Below are positions 27,175 to 36,574 of a stretch of DNA of 64,000 nucleotides, piece after piece (position 1 is the stretch's first letter; every line of letters begins with the position of its first letter). The stretch is from Unio delphinus (taxonomy: Eukaryota; Mollusca; Bivalvia; Unionida; Unionidae): positions 20,283,501-20,347,500 of the forward strand of contig JAQISU010000108.1 of NCBI GenBank assembly GCA_029339505.1. Direction: 5' to 3'. The notes under the pieces were generated by a model. The model was not told the origin of the DNA and made no database searches. It was given only the letters and a program-made list of their open reading frames with translations. Both the position numbers and the translations under genes were made by a program.

Positions 27175-29419
27175 CACGACGAAATAATTCAATTGCACGA
27201 GTTGTCTTTCCTGACCCACCACAACCGTTTAAATAAACTGTCTTGTATCTACATACTGGATCAGATACCGGTGGTGCATTAGAAAATTCTGATTGAATTT
27301 CAATACGGTTACAACAAAGATATTTATCATCCATGGCAACGTCTGCGGATTCACAATACTCATGTAGCATCTCCTTTTTAAATCGCCAACGCCCCCAATT
27401 TTCTTCCGGATCTGTGAATGCCGCTACAGCTGATTTGTACTTATTGTGTATATACATCGAATCAGTGGCCACTCTAACCGCGGTATTAGGAAATCTATTT
27501 ATCATCGAAAATAGATTAATAGAAGCATAGGCTAGCATTGAACTTCTCAAATGTGTGTACTGGGAATTATATCCATCACAGTAGGTAACAACCGTACCTA
27601 ATTTCTCACCATTGGATAGAAAAGCATCCTTACGGGATACAAGTTTTCCCTGTTTCATTAAATCCGCTACAATAAAATCGTATTCAGCGACATCTATGAT
27701 CAACCGCGAAGAATATTTTGCGTTATCGTATCGTCCACCCTGGGTAAATTTACCGATTATTTTTCTTCCGAGATCTTTTGCTTGTTCTTTTTTAATTTCA
27801 AATAACTTCTTAGACCAATTTATGATTTCTTCTTCACTGAAATCTGGAAACTGTTTTCGTAGTTCGTTGATTATTCTATCTAGATCGGGTTGTGGTAGCC
27901 AAACTTCTTTCTGAGCTCGATAGCATATAATAGCCTCGGAAACAATCAACGATATTAGCATACCACAATCAATCATATATCTCAATAGCACTATTGGCAT
28001 CCAGTGTTTTTCAGATAGGTGTCTACCGAGCCAAACATAACTACACGGATGTAACCCTGTAGCGAGTTCAAATGATATCACACGAGCGAATCCGGTTAAA
28101 TCAAAATCAGGCAATGGTCCATTAATCGCAACACGAGTCATTTCATGCGTGGGGTGTCCAAATCGTTTGAAGTACTCAGCGCATTCCCCATACCCGAGAA
28201 AACTTCCGGGATAACACGCGGATATATCAATTGAAATCATACCATCACATGAGTATTTCGTATTCCACAGTCCTCCATGACCAAATTCGACGCAACTCAA
28301 TTTAACATCCTCGAGAAAATCATTTCGTGTTGGACGCCATGAGTTTTTTTCTCTTGCGAAGTGAGCTACCACTGATGGAATAGTAAAACTATCCGTGAGT
28401 AGTTTTTCATGGGAATTCTCTGGTGAAAAATCACTAGAGATTTTTCTCATTCTGTTATCTAATTCTTCAATGCGATATAATTCACCATTTGGTTTTACAA
28501 ATTGATCGAATTCTTCATCACTTCTAAGTAACCACACTGACACAGGATCATCCTTACACAACGCATGAATAGCATCGAATAATTTCTCTTCATAGAAAAC
28601 ATCCCCGACGAACTCCTTAGGGATATATTTCACGGTTCGTTCTCGTGGAAATATTGTTACCGCAGGTGTCCACGCGTGTTTGTTATGATCAATAATCTGT
28701 ATTGGTGCTCCATTTTTGTTATATTTCGGTTCGTATAAAACCTCTCCCGTTATCGTCATAACTGTTATTGGAAATCTTAATGATGTTTCTAATTTAGCTA
28801 TATCAGAAATCTTTGCACCATGCAGTTTCACTGTCAGTTCCCACTCGGTTATTTTCCTACGTCGCAGATCAGTTAGTTTATTTCCTCGGGATGCATTTGT
28901 GAAGTGTTCTATTATTCGTTCTGCTACACAATTAAGCCCTGACGAATATTTCATAGGAGCTAGTTTTGCGATATCGGGTTTATCATTTAACGGATATATC
29001 CCATAAACCATTGCTGTTACGGGATAAGATCTTTCGTAGTATGGTTTATCAATGCCGGTTAGAATCCCTGGTTTGGAATCTCTACTCACAATGACAGCTT
29101 TTTTATTCTTGAGGATTGGTTCAAATTTATCCTTAATAATCCATTTGCCATCGACTTCGATAATGAATTTGATTCGGAAAAAATGCCGTTTTTCCCCAAC
29201 ACGTGAAATTATCACTGCTGCTTTTTCATCAGTCATGGTAGCATCAACAACACCGTCAATTCGAAATGTTGACCAACAATAAGATGCTCCATCACGCTTG
29301 AATTCATTAAAACAGTCTCTGATTTTACTAATCATGGCTTTATCAAGAATTGTATTCTTTGGTGTATTAGAAGCTATATCGAGATTGAATTGAGCATCTT
29401 TCCAGGGGTAATCTCTCTT

Positions 29420-29880
29420 GGACGTTTTTTTTGGTTTATCGAGATTAAATCTAGGATTGATTTTCAATAATCTCTTAAACTCTTTCATGTTTCCGTCTAT
29501 TGGACGTTTTTTGGGTTTATCGAGATTAAATCTAGGATTGATTTTCAATAATCTCTTGTTACGTCTTTTTGGTTTATCGAGATTAAATTTAGGATTGATT
29601 TTCAATAATCTCTTAAACTCTTTCATGTTTCCGTCTCTTGGACGTTTGTTACGTCTTTTTGGTTTATCGAGATTAAATTTAGGATTGATTTTCAATAATC
29701 TCTTGAACTCTTTCATATTTCCGTCTATTGGACGTTTTTTTGGTTTATCGAGATTAAATCTAGGACTAATTTTTAATAATCTCTTAAACTCCTTCATGTT
29801 TCCGTCTCTTGGACGTTTTTTGGGTCTATCGAGATTAAATCTAGGATTGATTTTTAATAATGTCTTAAACTCCTTATCAG
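29420..29880 (-). repeat. Tandem repeat inside the PolB gene, outer provirus
   Basis: Six units of 75-90 bp encode EFKRLLKINPRFNLDKPKK-type segments with variable spacers (RPRDGN, RPIDGN, RRNKR). Unit number and spacer differ from the inner copy. Confidence 0.9.
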
Positions 29881-29968
29881 CATTGAATTCAGCATTTTTC
29901 GAAGGCGTTTTCCTTAATTCCTTCATGCTATAATTAAAACAAGCATTTAAATGAAAGATTTTTATATA

Positions 29969-30397
29969 ATGAATCACTGCAAGTGGCTTATCATTGGATC
30001 AATAACCCCGTGTAACAAATCATGCAGAAATGAGTTCTGTGGGTATCATATGCAAAGCTTTCGACGTGGAAGCCTTGGTCCGTTACCCTGTATTCTATGT
30101 GGAGTTGGGGTCAGGGGAAAATCTCAGTTGTGTCTAAATTGCGGTGGTAAGCGATACAGGGAGTTGAAGCGATATTATGATAAAAGAATAAAACATGGAC
30201 AATCAATCAGAAATTTTGACCCTGACACTGACAAAGTCAGTATTCTTGACGCTGACAAAGTCAGTATTCTTGACGCTGACAAAGTCAGTATTCTTGACGC
30301 TGACAAAGTCAGTATCAAGGATAAAATCATAAGAACTCCTCAAGACTACATCGAAAGAATTATCATTAAACCAAACGATGAATTAGACAAACAATAG
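29969..30397 (+). CDS. Cys-rich zinc-finger protein with octapeptide repeats, outer provirus only
   Basis: The likely start is MNHCKWLI (29969). Cysteines are arranged as CNKSCRNEFCGYH, then CILC and CLNC, suggesting two zinc sites. A basic segment (KRYRELKRYYDKRIKHGQ) follows, then four copies of an acidic eight-residue repeat (DADKVSIL) encoded by exact 24-bp repeats at 30226-30312. I do not recognise the family. It is transcribed toward the late block, opposite PolB. The inner provirus keeps only the two ends. Confidence 0.6.
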   Translation: MNHCKWLIIGSITPCNKSCRNEFCGYHMQSFRRGSLGPLPCILCGVGVRGKSQLCLNCGGKRYRELKRYYDKRIKHGQSIRNFDPDTDKVSILDADKVSILDADKVSILDADKVSIKDKIIRTPQDYIERIIIKPNDELDKQ

Positions 30398-30409
30398 TAT
30401 AATATATAA

Positions 30410-30901
30410 ATGAACCAAGAATTCAGACAACACCCTGTGATCACAAATTATGAAGCATCCAGTGATGGTGTTGTAAGAAACCGCAGACTGAAGAAACCAG
30501 TTGGGTGGGATAATGGTATGGGGTATTTGATGTTTGGTGCTGGAAAGAAGAAATATTACTGCCATCGTTTCGTGTATGAATGTTTCAATGGATTGATCGA
30601 GGATGATTTTGTTATTGATCATATCGATTCTAATCCGAAAAACAATTCTTTATCAAATCTGCAGGCTATCACACAAAGTGAAAATTCCGAACGAGGGGGG
30701 ACTGGGAAATACTCGAAAAAAGCGAGACCTGTGAAATCTTTGAATACGATAACTAACGAAGAAAAAATATTTCAATCATTGAATGAAGCCAGTAGGCACT
30801 TCGATATTTGTATATCCTCAGTACGATTCGTTGCAGAGGGAATAACCAAGACGGCTATTTCAAAAAGGACGGGACAAAAAGTTCAATTTAGTTATGTCTG
30901 A
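30410..30901 (+). CDS. HNH endonuclease with C-terminal NUMOD1-like helix-turn-helix, outer provirus
   Basis: The 163-residue protein has an N-terminal NUMOD4-like segment (TNYEASSDGVVRNRRLKKP), an HNH core (YCHRFVYECFNG, then VIDHIDSNPKNNSLSNL) and a C-terminal segment of NUMOD1 type (SLNEASRHFDICISSVRFVAEG). That is the domain order of free-standing homing-type endonucleases of phages and large DNA viruses. It is intact here and stopped early in the inner copy. The next gene begins right after it. Confidence 0.85.
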   Translation: MNQEFRQHPVITNYEASSDGVVRNRRLKKPVGWDNGMGYLMFGAGKKKYYCHRFVYECFNGLIEDDFVIDHIDSNPKNNSLSNLQAITQSENSERGGTGKYSKKARPVKSLNTITNEEKIFQSLNEASRHFDICISSVRFVAEGITKTAISKRTGQKVQFSYV

Positions 30902-30945
30902 TGCGTCATATTTTTCATTTAGAAATATATAATTGTTATAGAATA

Positions 30946-31302
30946 ATGAATTCTGAAAACATGAATAGCATTTTATCCGAGATTTCAAAATTGAAAAGTT
31001 GGGATATTGAACTATCAGATGGGTTAAATCCTGATCAAATCATGTCTGATTTTCAGGATATAGAATACGGAGTTAACAACAATAAATACATGCTACCAAA
31101 GAAGTATGCGCTCATCAAAAGAATTCAGAATTCTATTAAGGACTCTCTCGCATTTTCCAGTGACGTAAGTGTGTTCGCTCCGTTGTATACCATCGTAGAA
31201 CGAATACGAAAAGAATTGGGGTACGAATACGAATTGAAAAAGGAGGTTAATTCTAAAGTTAGAAACCTACGGGCGTTAATTCAAGAAAATGAACAATTTT
31301 GA
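30946..31302 (+). CDS. Small conserved protein of unknown function, outer provirus
   Basis: 118 residues from MNSENMNSILSE. Only about two residues differ from the inner copy (19785-20141). It is charged and helical, with no recognised motif and no membrane segment. Confidence 0.55.
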   Translation: MNSENMNSILSEISKLKSWDIELSDGLNPDQIMSDFQDIEYGVNNNKYMLPKKYALIKRIQNSIKDSLAFSSDVSVFAPLYTIVERIRKELGYEYELKKEVNSKVRNLRALIQENEQF

Positions 31303-31606
31303 TTGACCAACCATTTATCATTATTTGATTGTGACCGTCCCTCATAGAGATTTTAATTTTTTTGTAGCATTTTTTGATTAAAAATGTCAAAATCAGTGAA
31401 TGAAAAATTGATGGCTCGTTGGTCCGGTATCAAATACACTAAAAAATTCAAAGTGGGGAAACTATCAGTATTATTTATTTTTTATACAATTATGATACTT
31501 TCCCCATCATTGATAGGATGAAATAACACTTCCATGACCATCCGATGGTGTTAGGTCGGATTGAAAAATTGTTTTGCAATTGAAAAATTGTTTCTGATTT
31601 CAAATA
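31303..31606. other. Intergenic region with dyad element and possible microprotein, outer provirus
   Basis: About 300 bp. The dyad arms GGGGAAACTATCA (31455-31467) and TGATACTTTCCCC (31493-31505) flank an AT-rich core. A 45-codon frame (31384-31521) with a hydrophobic end (LSVLFIFYTIMIL) spans it, but the inner copy has a stop in it, so I do not trust it. The shared leader CAATTGAAAAATTG/TTTCTGATTTCAAATA occupies 31577-31606. Confidence 0.6.
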
Positions 31607-32560
31607 ATGGTCAATGAAGCATTAACAACCCGATTGGCTCGTGAACGACTGGATGCAATCAGGATATTTGTACCAATTCGTGACTCTGTACGGAATAAAC
31701 TACAACAACGACAGAGTCTTCAGACTGATTTTGCTATGGGATCCGAAGAATTGTTTAAACCAGTAACCACAGCAACGAAAGGGATAGAGCGTGCTATACT
31801 GGGAGATGTTCCCGAGACGGGAAAATCTGTTATTGGTGAACTCGAAAAAATAGCAGCGAAAACTGAACAAACAAAACAAATGGAATCAAAAAGAACAGTT
31901 AATGGTTTACGCGTGAGATTTAACGAGGAAGGGTTAGCTGCAATTGATAAGACTGATCAACCAGAAATTCCTGCGCTTGTTGTTATGACTTATGAAAACA
32001 GAAAAAAAATGTTGAAACCAGAACATTATAAATATGTTAAGAATTTCACTCATTGGGCTGATATATTCTACAAAATCAAAACTAAAAAAAGTCAAATTAA
32101 GACAGATAGTGCATCATACAATGAATATATCAATGCGGTGGATATAGTGTATAAACAATATCAAAAACAAAAACCGCAAAAGCGACAGCAACCTGCAAAG
32201 AAAATATCTTTTTCACCTAAAAAACAACAACTACCACCTGATGATGATGATGATTCTCTTGATTATTTACAAAAAGACGATTTAGACGAAATGGAAAAAC
32301 AGGATGAAGCAACTGGTTATAGCGGAAGCGGATTGCAAGATTCCAGTGAGAATCCAAGGATTTCATGTCCTGGTAGTGTTAGCAATGATATATCACGATT
32401 AGAAGTTCTTGTAGGAGGTTTCCGAGCTGGAAATAACTCACCGGAAATAATTAATGAAGCAGCTGATATCTGTAGACGATTATTTCAGGGTGGTATCATA
32501 GATATCAGCACATATCGAGATTTCATTGGCGAGTTAGTGGAGGATTATCACAGTGATTAA
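31607..32560 (+). CDS. Unknown late protein with conserved ends and variable middle, outer provirus
   Basis: The 317-residue protein matches the inner one in its first 60 and last 67 residues only. The middle here has a basic stretch (KPQKRQQPAKK) and an acidic run (DDDDDSLDYL) absent from the inner copy. The conserved C-terminal part carries the adenain-type site LVGGF. It is a likely virion protein of unknown role. Confidence 0.6.
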   Translation: MVNEALTTRLARERLDAIRIFVPIRDSVRNKLQQRQSLQTDFAMGSEELFKPVTTATKGIERAILGDVPETGKSVIGELEKIAAKTEQTKQMESKRTVNGLRVRFNEEGLAAIDKTDQPEIPALVVMTYENRKKMLKPEHYKYVKNFTHWADIFYKIKTKKSQIKTDSASYNEYINAVDIVYKQYQKQKPQKRQQPAKKISFSPKKQQLPPDDDDDSLDYLQKDDLDEMEKQDEATGYSGSGLQDSSENPRISCPGSVSNDISRLEVLVGGFRAGNNSPEIINEAADICRRLFQGGIIDISTYRDFIGELVEDYHSD

Positions 32561-32577
32561 TCACCGGGATTGAATAA

Positions 32578-32622
32578 AAACGCTAGCGTTTCCAATTGAA
32601 AAATTGTTTCTGATTTCAAATA
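32578..32622 (+). promoter_or_regulatory. Palindrome and shared late-gene upstream motif, outer provirus
   Basis: AAACGCTAGCGTTT (32578-32591) is followed by CAATTGAAAAATTG and TTTCTGATTTCAAATA ending at the ATG. The last part is identical to 31577-31606. Confidence 0.5.
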
Positions 32623-33069
32623 ATGATCATACACTACAATCATGATAAACCAACCCCCGTCTACGTAGTTAATTCACGGTTTCCGGTTTATAGAGCATAC
32701 TACGGAGATGGTTTAGGCAATACCATTGCAGGGTTATTTGCGAGAATGGCTCCAAAAGTGATGCCGTTGGCTAAACAACTAGGAATGAAAGCAATTGATG
32801 TTATTCGTGATAAGGGTATTGGTGCTGTTGGAGATCTTGCGGGAAAAGCGTTTTCAGCTGCGAAGAATAAAAAAACATCATTAGTGAGACGAAAAAAGAA
32901 ACCGTTACCGTCTACAGCGGAAATGCCTGCAAGTGTTAGTAGAATTATAAATAACGCAGTAGACGAAAAATTAGCGTCGATGGTTACTCCCTTGATAAAT
33001 CAAGGGGACCAAAATAACATGATAGCAAACATGATAGCAGGAAGTGGCTTTAAAAAAACACGACGATGA
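32623..33069 (+). CDS. pVI-like membrane-active core protein candidate, outer provirus
   Basis: The 148-residue counterpart of 17944-18378 keeps the GLGNTIAGLFARM helix, the basic centre (RRKKKPLPST) and the C-terminal processing site MIAGSGF. A four-residue insert (TPLI) near residue 127 is the main difference. It lies between the variable late protein and the major capsid gene. Confidence 0.6.
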   Translation: MIIHYNHDKPTPVYVVNSRFPVYRAYYGDGLGNTIAGLFARMAPKVMPLAKQLGMKAIDVIRDKGIGAVGDLAGKAFSAAKNKKTSLVRRKKKPLPSTAEMPASVSRIINNAVDEKLASMVTPLINQGDQNNMIANMIAGSGFKKTRR

Positions 33070-33109
33070 AATGAAAAATCGCGATTTAGACTCTGATAAA
33101 TAGAATAAA

Positions 33110-34573
33110 ATGTTCAAAAGGTCACCTGATCCAGCATTTGATATGGATGCCCCAGTTGGCAAGAATGATTCTGTACGCGATTTTCAATTTTATTCTTATC
33201 ACGCAGTACAACCAGATCCCCGATCGCGAATTGAACTTCAAGTTCATGATACCAGTAAATATTTTCTACCGTGTGAGGCATTTATTGAAGTAGAAGGAGA
33301 ACTTGTAACAAATGTTGCAGCTGATACCCCATATGACAATAACGCAAATGTCCGAGTTGGTTTTGTTAATAACGGCATAATGGCGTTATTTGAAAGCGCT
33401 AGATATCTCATTGATGGAAAAGAAATTGAATCCATTGACCGTGAAGTTGATGTGGCCACAACAATCATAGGGTTCGCGAGATATTCTGATGATTATACAA
33501 GATCAGCGGGTCCATCTATGATGTTTGCAAAGGATACCTCTGATAACGCTGATCACCTTCAATTCATTAAAGTGTTAACAGCAAGAGATAATGCAGAAGC
33601 CGATCAACAGGAAGCAGCTAATCCAGAACGTCGAACTAGACCCGGAGCTGCGTTTGATATTCTCGGAGGCATTAATGGTAATCTCAATTTAGGATTTGCA
33701 ACACGTGTAGCAACGTTGCATGGGCAGCGTCGACGATTTTCATGTGCGATTCCACTGCATCATATATTTGGATTCTGTAGAAACGTCCGAAAAGTTATTT
33801 ATGGAGCTAAACACACAGTAGCGCTTGTACGAAAGGGTACTGATGATGATGCAATCTGGCGTAATGCTGGGGTTGCTCCCGGTAAAGTCATTTTAACAAA
33901 ACTATCATTGTGGATGCCAGTATTAACTCCATCAATCACAGAAGAACAGCGACTACTATCATTTATGGACCAAGGAGGAAAATCATTGTTGAGTTGGTTA
34001 TCAGTGACTACGGATATTAAACAAGACAGTGTTGATGGTACATTCACATGGCACCTGGCATCAAAACAAGGTGTTTCAGCTCCACGTCATATATTCGTAG
34101 CGTTACAGAATAATGCGCGAGTTGGTAATCAAGAACGAAGCCATATGATATTTGATCAGTTAGGTGTTAATGATGTCTCGCTGAGAATAAACGGACAGCA
34201 GGAACCATCCGAGGATATACAACTTGATTACGGTCAGAATCATATTGCACGTGTCTATCATAACCTGTTGTCATTTATGGCACGTGATCAAAATGTGGAT
34301 ACTGGTTTGCAAATATCGCAATTGGATTTTAAAAGCCTCTATCCGATTTATTACTTTTCACTTGAACATCTTGATTTAACAAGACAATCTGTCGTTGATA
34401 TACACTTTAGAGCCCGTGTAACCCGTCCGACTGGTCCACCAGTTGGTGGGGTACCTCCTATCCTTATCCCGAATTATAGAGCGGTTGCTGTCATTCTCAG
34501 TGATAAATCAATGCTACTCGAAGGTGTTGGTGGAAGAATGAGAGTGGTAGATGCACCAGTGGAAAATCTTTGA
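33110..34573 (+). CDS. Major capsid protein (hexon-like double jelly-roll), outer provirus
   Basis: The 487-residue protein is intact. The N-terminal segment (SRIELQVHDTSKYFLPCEAFIEVEGE) and the block AIPLHHIFGFCRNVRKVIYG (about 213-232) are typical of Polinton and adintovirus capsid proteins, which form the trimeric shell units. It was identified from this signature, its length and its place among core genes. Residues about 141-190 form a block that does not align with the inner copy, which suggests an exposed loop. A second, smaller variable loop lies near residues 440-455 (RPTGPPVGGVPPIL). Confidence 0.88.
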   Translation: MFKRSPDPAFDMDAPVGKNDSVRDFQFYSYHAVQPDPRSRIELQVHDTSKYFLPCEAFIEVEGELVTNVAADTPYDNNANVRVGFVNNGIMALFESARYLIDGKEIESIDREVDVATTIIGFARYSDDYTRSAGPSMMFAKDTSDNADHLQFIKVLTARDNAEADQQEAANPERRTRPGAAFDILGGINGNLNLGFATRVATLHGQRRRFSCAIPLHHIFGFCRNVRKVIYGAKHTVALVRKGTDDDAIWRNAGVAPGKVILTKLSLWMPVLTPSITEEQRLLSFMDQGGKSLLSWLSVTTDIKQDSVDGTFTWHLASKQGVSAPRHIFVALQNNARVGNQERSHMIFDQLGVNDVSLRINGQQEPSEDIQLDYGQNHIARVYHNLLSFMARDQNVDTGLQISQLDFKSLYPIYYFSLEHLDLTRQSVVDIHFRARVTRPTGPPVGGVPPILIPNYRAVAVILSDKSMLLEGVGGRMRVVDAPVENL

Positions 34574-34623
34574 TTGATTTTCTCGATTTTTCATTGAATT
34601 AGAATCAATCTATTATGTATAAC

Positions 34624-35055
34624 ATGTCATATAGTGTTATTAGTGTTGCGTTAACTCCCGGTCAATTAAAAAAATTGCAATCGGAATCAGCTAAAAAATG
34701 TGGAACCACAATCACGTTGAAACCCAACCAAATGACTGGTGGTGCAAATAAACTATCGCTGACAACTCGTCAGGTGAAACATTTCAATGATGCACTTGCA
34801 GCCAAAAAAGGTGTTCAGATTACTCTCTCTGCGGCTGCTATCAAAAATATGATTAAAACAGGCGGTACATTTCCGTTGTTAGCTGCGATTCCAGCATTGA
34901 TTGCAGCAGCAGCCCCAGCGGTGGCTAAAGCGGCAGCGTTAGGAGCCGTTGGTACTGCAGCAGGAATGGCACTAAAGAAGGCAACTGGGAAAGGATATAA
35001 AAAAAAGGGAAAGGGTCTAAGACTACCAGGAACCCCGTATTCATGGTACAGCTGA
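34624..35055 (+). CDS. pX-like core protein precursor, outer provirus
   Basis: From MSYSVISVALTPG (an upstream Met at 34615 adds three residues). It has the adenain-type site MTGGA at residues 37-41, an Ala-rich membrane-active stretch at about 85-118 and a basic Lys/Gly tail. Its end overlaps the open frame of the protease, but not the protease's likely start. Confidence 0.65.
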   Translation: MSYSVISVALTPGQLKKLQSESAKKCGTTITLKPNQMTGGANKLSLTTRQVKHFNDALAAKKGVQITLSAAAIKNMIKTGGTFPLLAAIPALIAAAAPAVAKAAALGAVGTAAGMALKKATGKGYKKKGKGLRLPGTPYSWYS

Positions 35056-35108
35056 AAAGGCCTGAGACTACCAGGAACGGTTTATTAATTGAGGAACCTA
35101 TGGTTCCC

Positions 35109-35549
35109 ATGTCCAATTTTGATTTAATGGATGCGGCTAAAAAACTAGTGATTAAAAATTTCAGAGGTGTTTTTATGAAAGATCAATTACCACATCAACC
35201 AAACAAAACTGAAACAGGTATTATTAATCTTGATAACAGCACCGGACCTGGAACTCACTGGGTTGCATACGCTATTGATCCACGTGGGATTGTCTATTTT
35301 GATTCATATGGATTAGCCCCACCAAAAGAGTTTATGCGTTACATAAAACAATTTCCAATGAAGACTTGGTATTCTACGCTACCAACACAAACGATGATTG
35401 ACCCACCAATATGCGGCAGCGAAGTATTAAATGTCCTTGACGCTATTTCTAACTCCTTGAGTAACCCAAGCGGAAAACCACCACATGTTGTCGTTAATGA
35501 ATACACTAGTAATCGCTGGCAACGACGAAGTCGTCAAAAACGATTTTAG
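35109..35549 (+). CDS. Adenain-like maturation cysteine protease, outer provirus
   Basis: From MSNFDLMDAAKK; the open frame reaches back to 35043. The catalytic set is His50 (GTHWVA), Asp65 (YFDSYG), Gln94 and Cys102 (PPICGSE). It has a few extra residues (NSLSNPS) near the C-terminus compared with the inner copy. It is intact. Confidence 0.92.
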   Translation: MSNFDLMDAAKKLVIKNFRGVFMKDQLPHQPNKTETGIINLDNSTGPGTHWVAYAIDPRGIVYFDSYGLAPPKEFMRYIKQFPMKTWYSTLPTQTMIDPPICGSEVLNVLDAISNSLSNPSGKPPHVVVNEYTSNRWQRRSRQKRF

Positions 35550-35573
35550 AGAGAGAAAGAGTTTTACAATAAC

Positions 35574-36523
35574 ATGATTGATATTTGGGGGAGATCTTTG
35601 AAACCCAAACCCGATGACACTGCACCACCTAATTCTGTCAAGGATGTAAAAAAAACTAATCAAAGATGAAATAGCTGAGACGTTGAACTTAACCAATGTT
35701 GATCCTAATGAAATAGTTGTATTTCAAGACAAACAGGGTAAATTGAAATCCAGTGATGTGTCATTGGATGATATTTTAGTTAAACAACGAAACGCAATCG
35801 AGAACACCGTTGCGTTATTTTCCGATCAGGGTAAATTGAAAACCAGTAATATTTCTCTGGATGATATTTTGGTTAAACAACAAAACGCAATCGAGGATAC
35901 TATCGCCTTATTTTCCGATCAGGGTAAACAAAAACCGGGGTGTACTCGTTTCGACGATTACAGATCGATTAAAAACTCTCAACGATGAGTTAAACAATTC
36001 TGTGTTTGTACTAACAACACTTGAATCTAGAATTGAAGAAAACGGAAAACAGTTTTCAGTTTTTCGTAGAAATATCATTGATAAATTTATTGGAACCCAG
36101 TTGGATAAAATTGAAATAAAACTCCCTGATATTAAAAAATCCATCGATGAGACGAAAACTTTCATCGAAGCCGTCAAAGGTGATTTTTCGAGGATGATAA
36201 CAATCATTGAAAAAACAAAAATTCCTCATGAGAAAACCAATAACGTAGTATATACAATCCAACACGGATCATTTTTGTGGACACCTACAGACAACAAATT
36301 AGATATCACTGCAACCGTTAAGGGTATTTATCGATTAACACTAGTAACACCATTAACTCAATTTAATATATCATCGTCGAGTTCATCCGGGGTCAACAAT
36401 ACGATTTCAACGATCATCGACAAGGATAAAACTGAAAAGTTCACGATAACATCTACTGATAAACATTTGGTTAGGGTTTCAATAACGTGGTATGTAGAAT
36501 TCGTAGCGGATTTAAGTAAATAA
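35574..36523 (+). pseudogene. Fibre-like protein gene with two +1 frameshifts, outer provirus
   Basis: Same architecture as 14559-15503: N-terminal MIDIWGRSLKPKPD, two 31-residue stalk repeats, coiled coil, C-terminal beta domain from VVYTIQHGSFLWTP. One extra base in an A run near 35650 and one extra G near 35939 shift the frame, so the protein is broken into three pieces. The C-terminal domain differs from the inner copy at scattered positions. Confidence 0.8.
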
Positions 36524-36549
36524 CTAAATTGAAAGGATTTCACAATTGA

Positions 36550-36563
36550 AAACGCTAGTGTTT
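36550..36563. repeat. Palindromic motif AAACGCTAGTGTTT (variant)
   Basis: One mismatch from AAACGCTAGCGTTT. It sits beside CAATTG, 11 bp before the membrane-protein gene, orthologous to 14523-14536. Confidence 0.7.
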
Positions 36564-36574
36564 TTAAAATAAAA

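Larger units (their letters stand above)
27110..29926 (-). pseudogene. PolB and N-terminal helicase part of the outer replication gene, cut by the inner provirus
   Basis: Starting at the conserved MKELRKTPSKNAEF (29926), it runs through six copies of the basic repeat, the polymerase (motif A SIDISACYPGSF, motif C VATDSMYI) and the helicase P-loop GCGGSGKTT. It reaches motif Ia (VLTPTHRLAREM), where the inner provirus interrupts it. Translation would then add 14 foreign residues from the terminal repeat and stop at 27059. The remainder is at 11079-12205. A palindrome at 27159-27174 encodes NASVS just after the P-loop, where the inner gene has different codons. Confidence 0.93.

Noticed and set aside
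30226..30312. A CRISPR-like array
   Set aside because: The four 24-bp repeats are directly adjacent with no spacers and encode an in-frame octapeptide.
31384..31521. 45-codon frame with a hydrophobic end across the dyad element
   Set aside because: The inner virus has an early stop at the matching place and the frame is not kept, so it is more likely regulatory DNA. It is described under the intergenic region.
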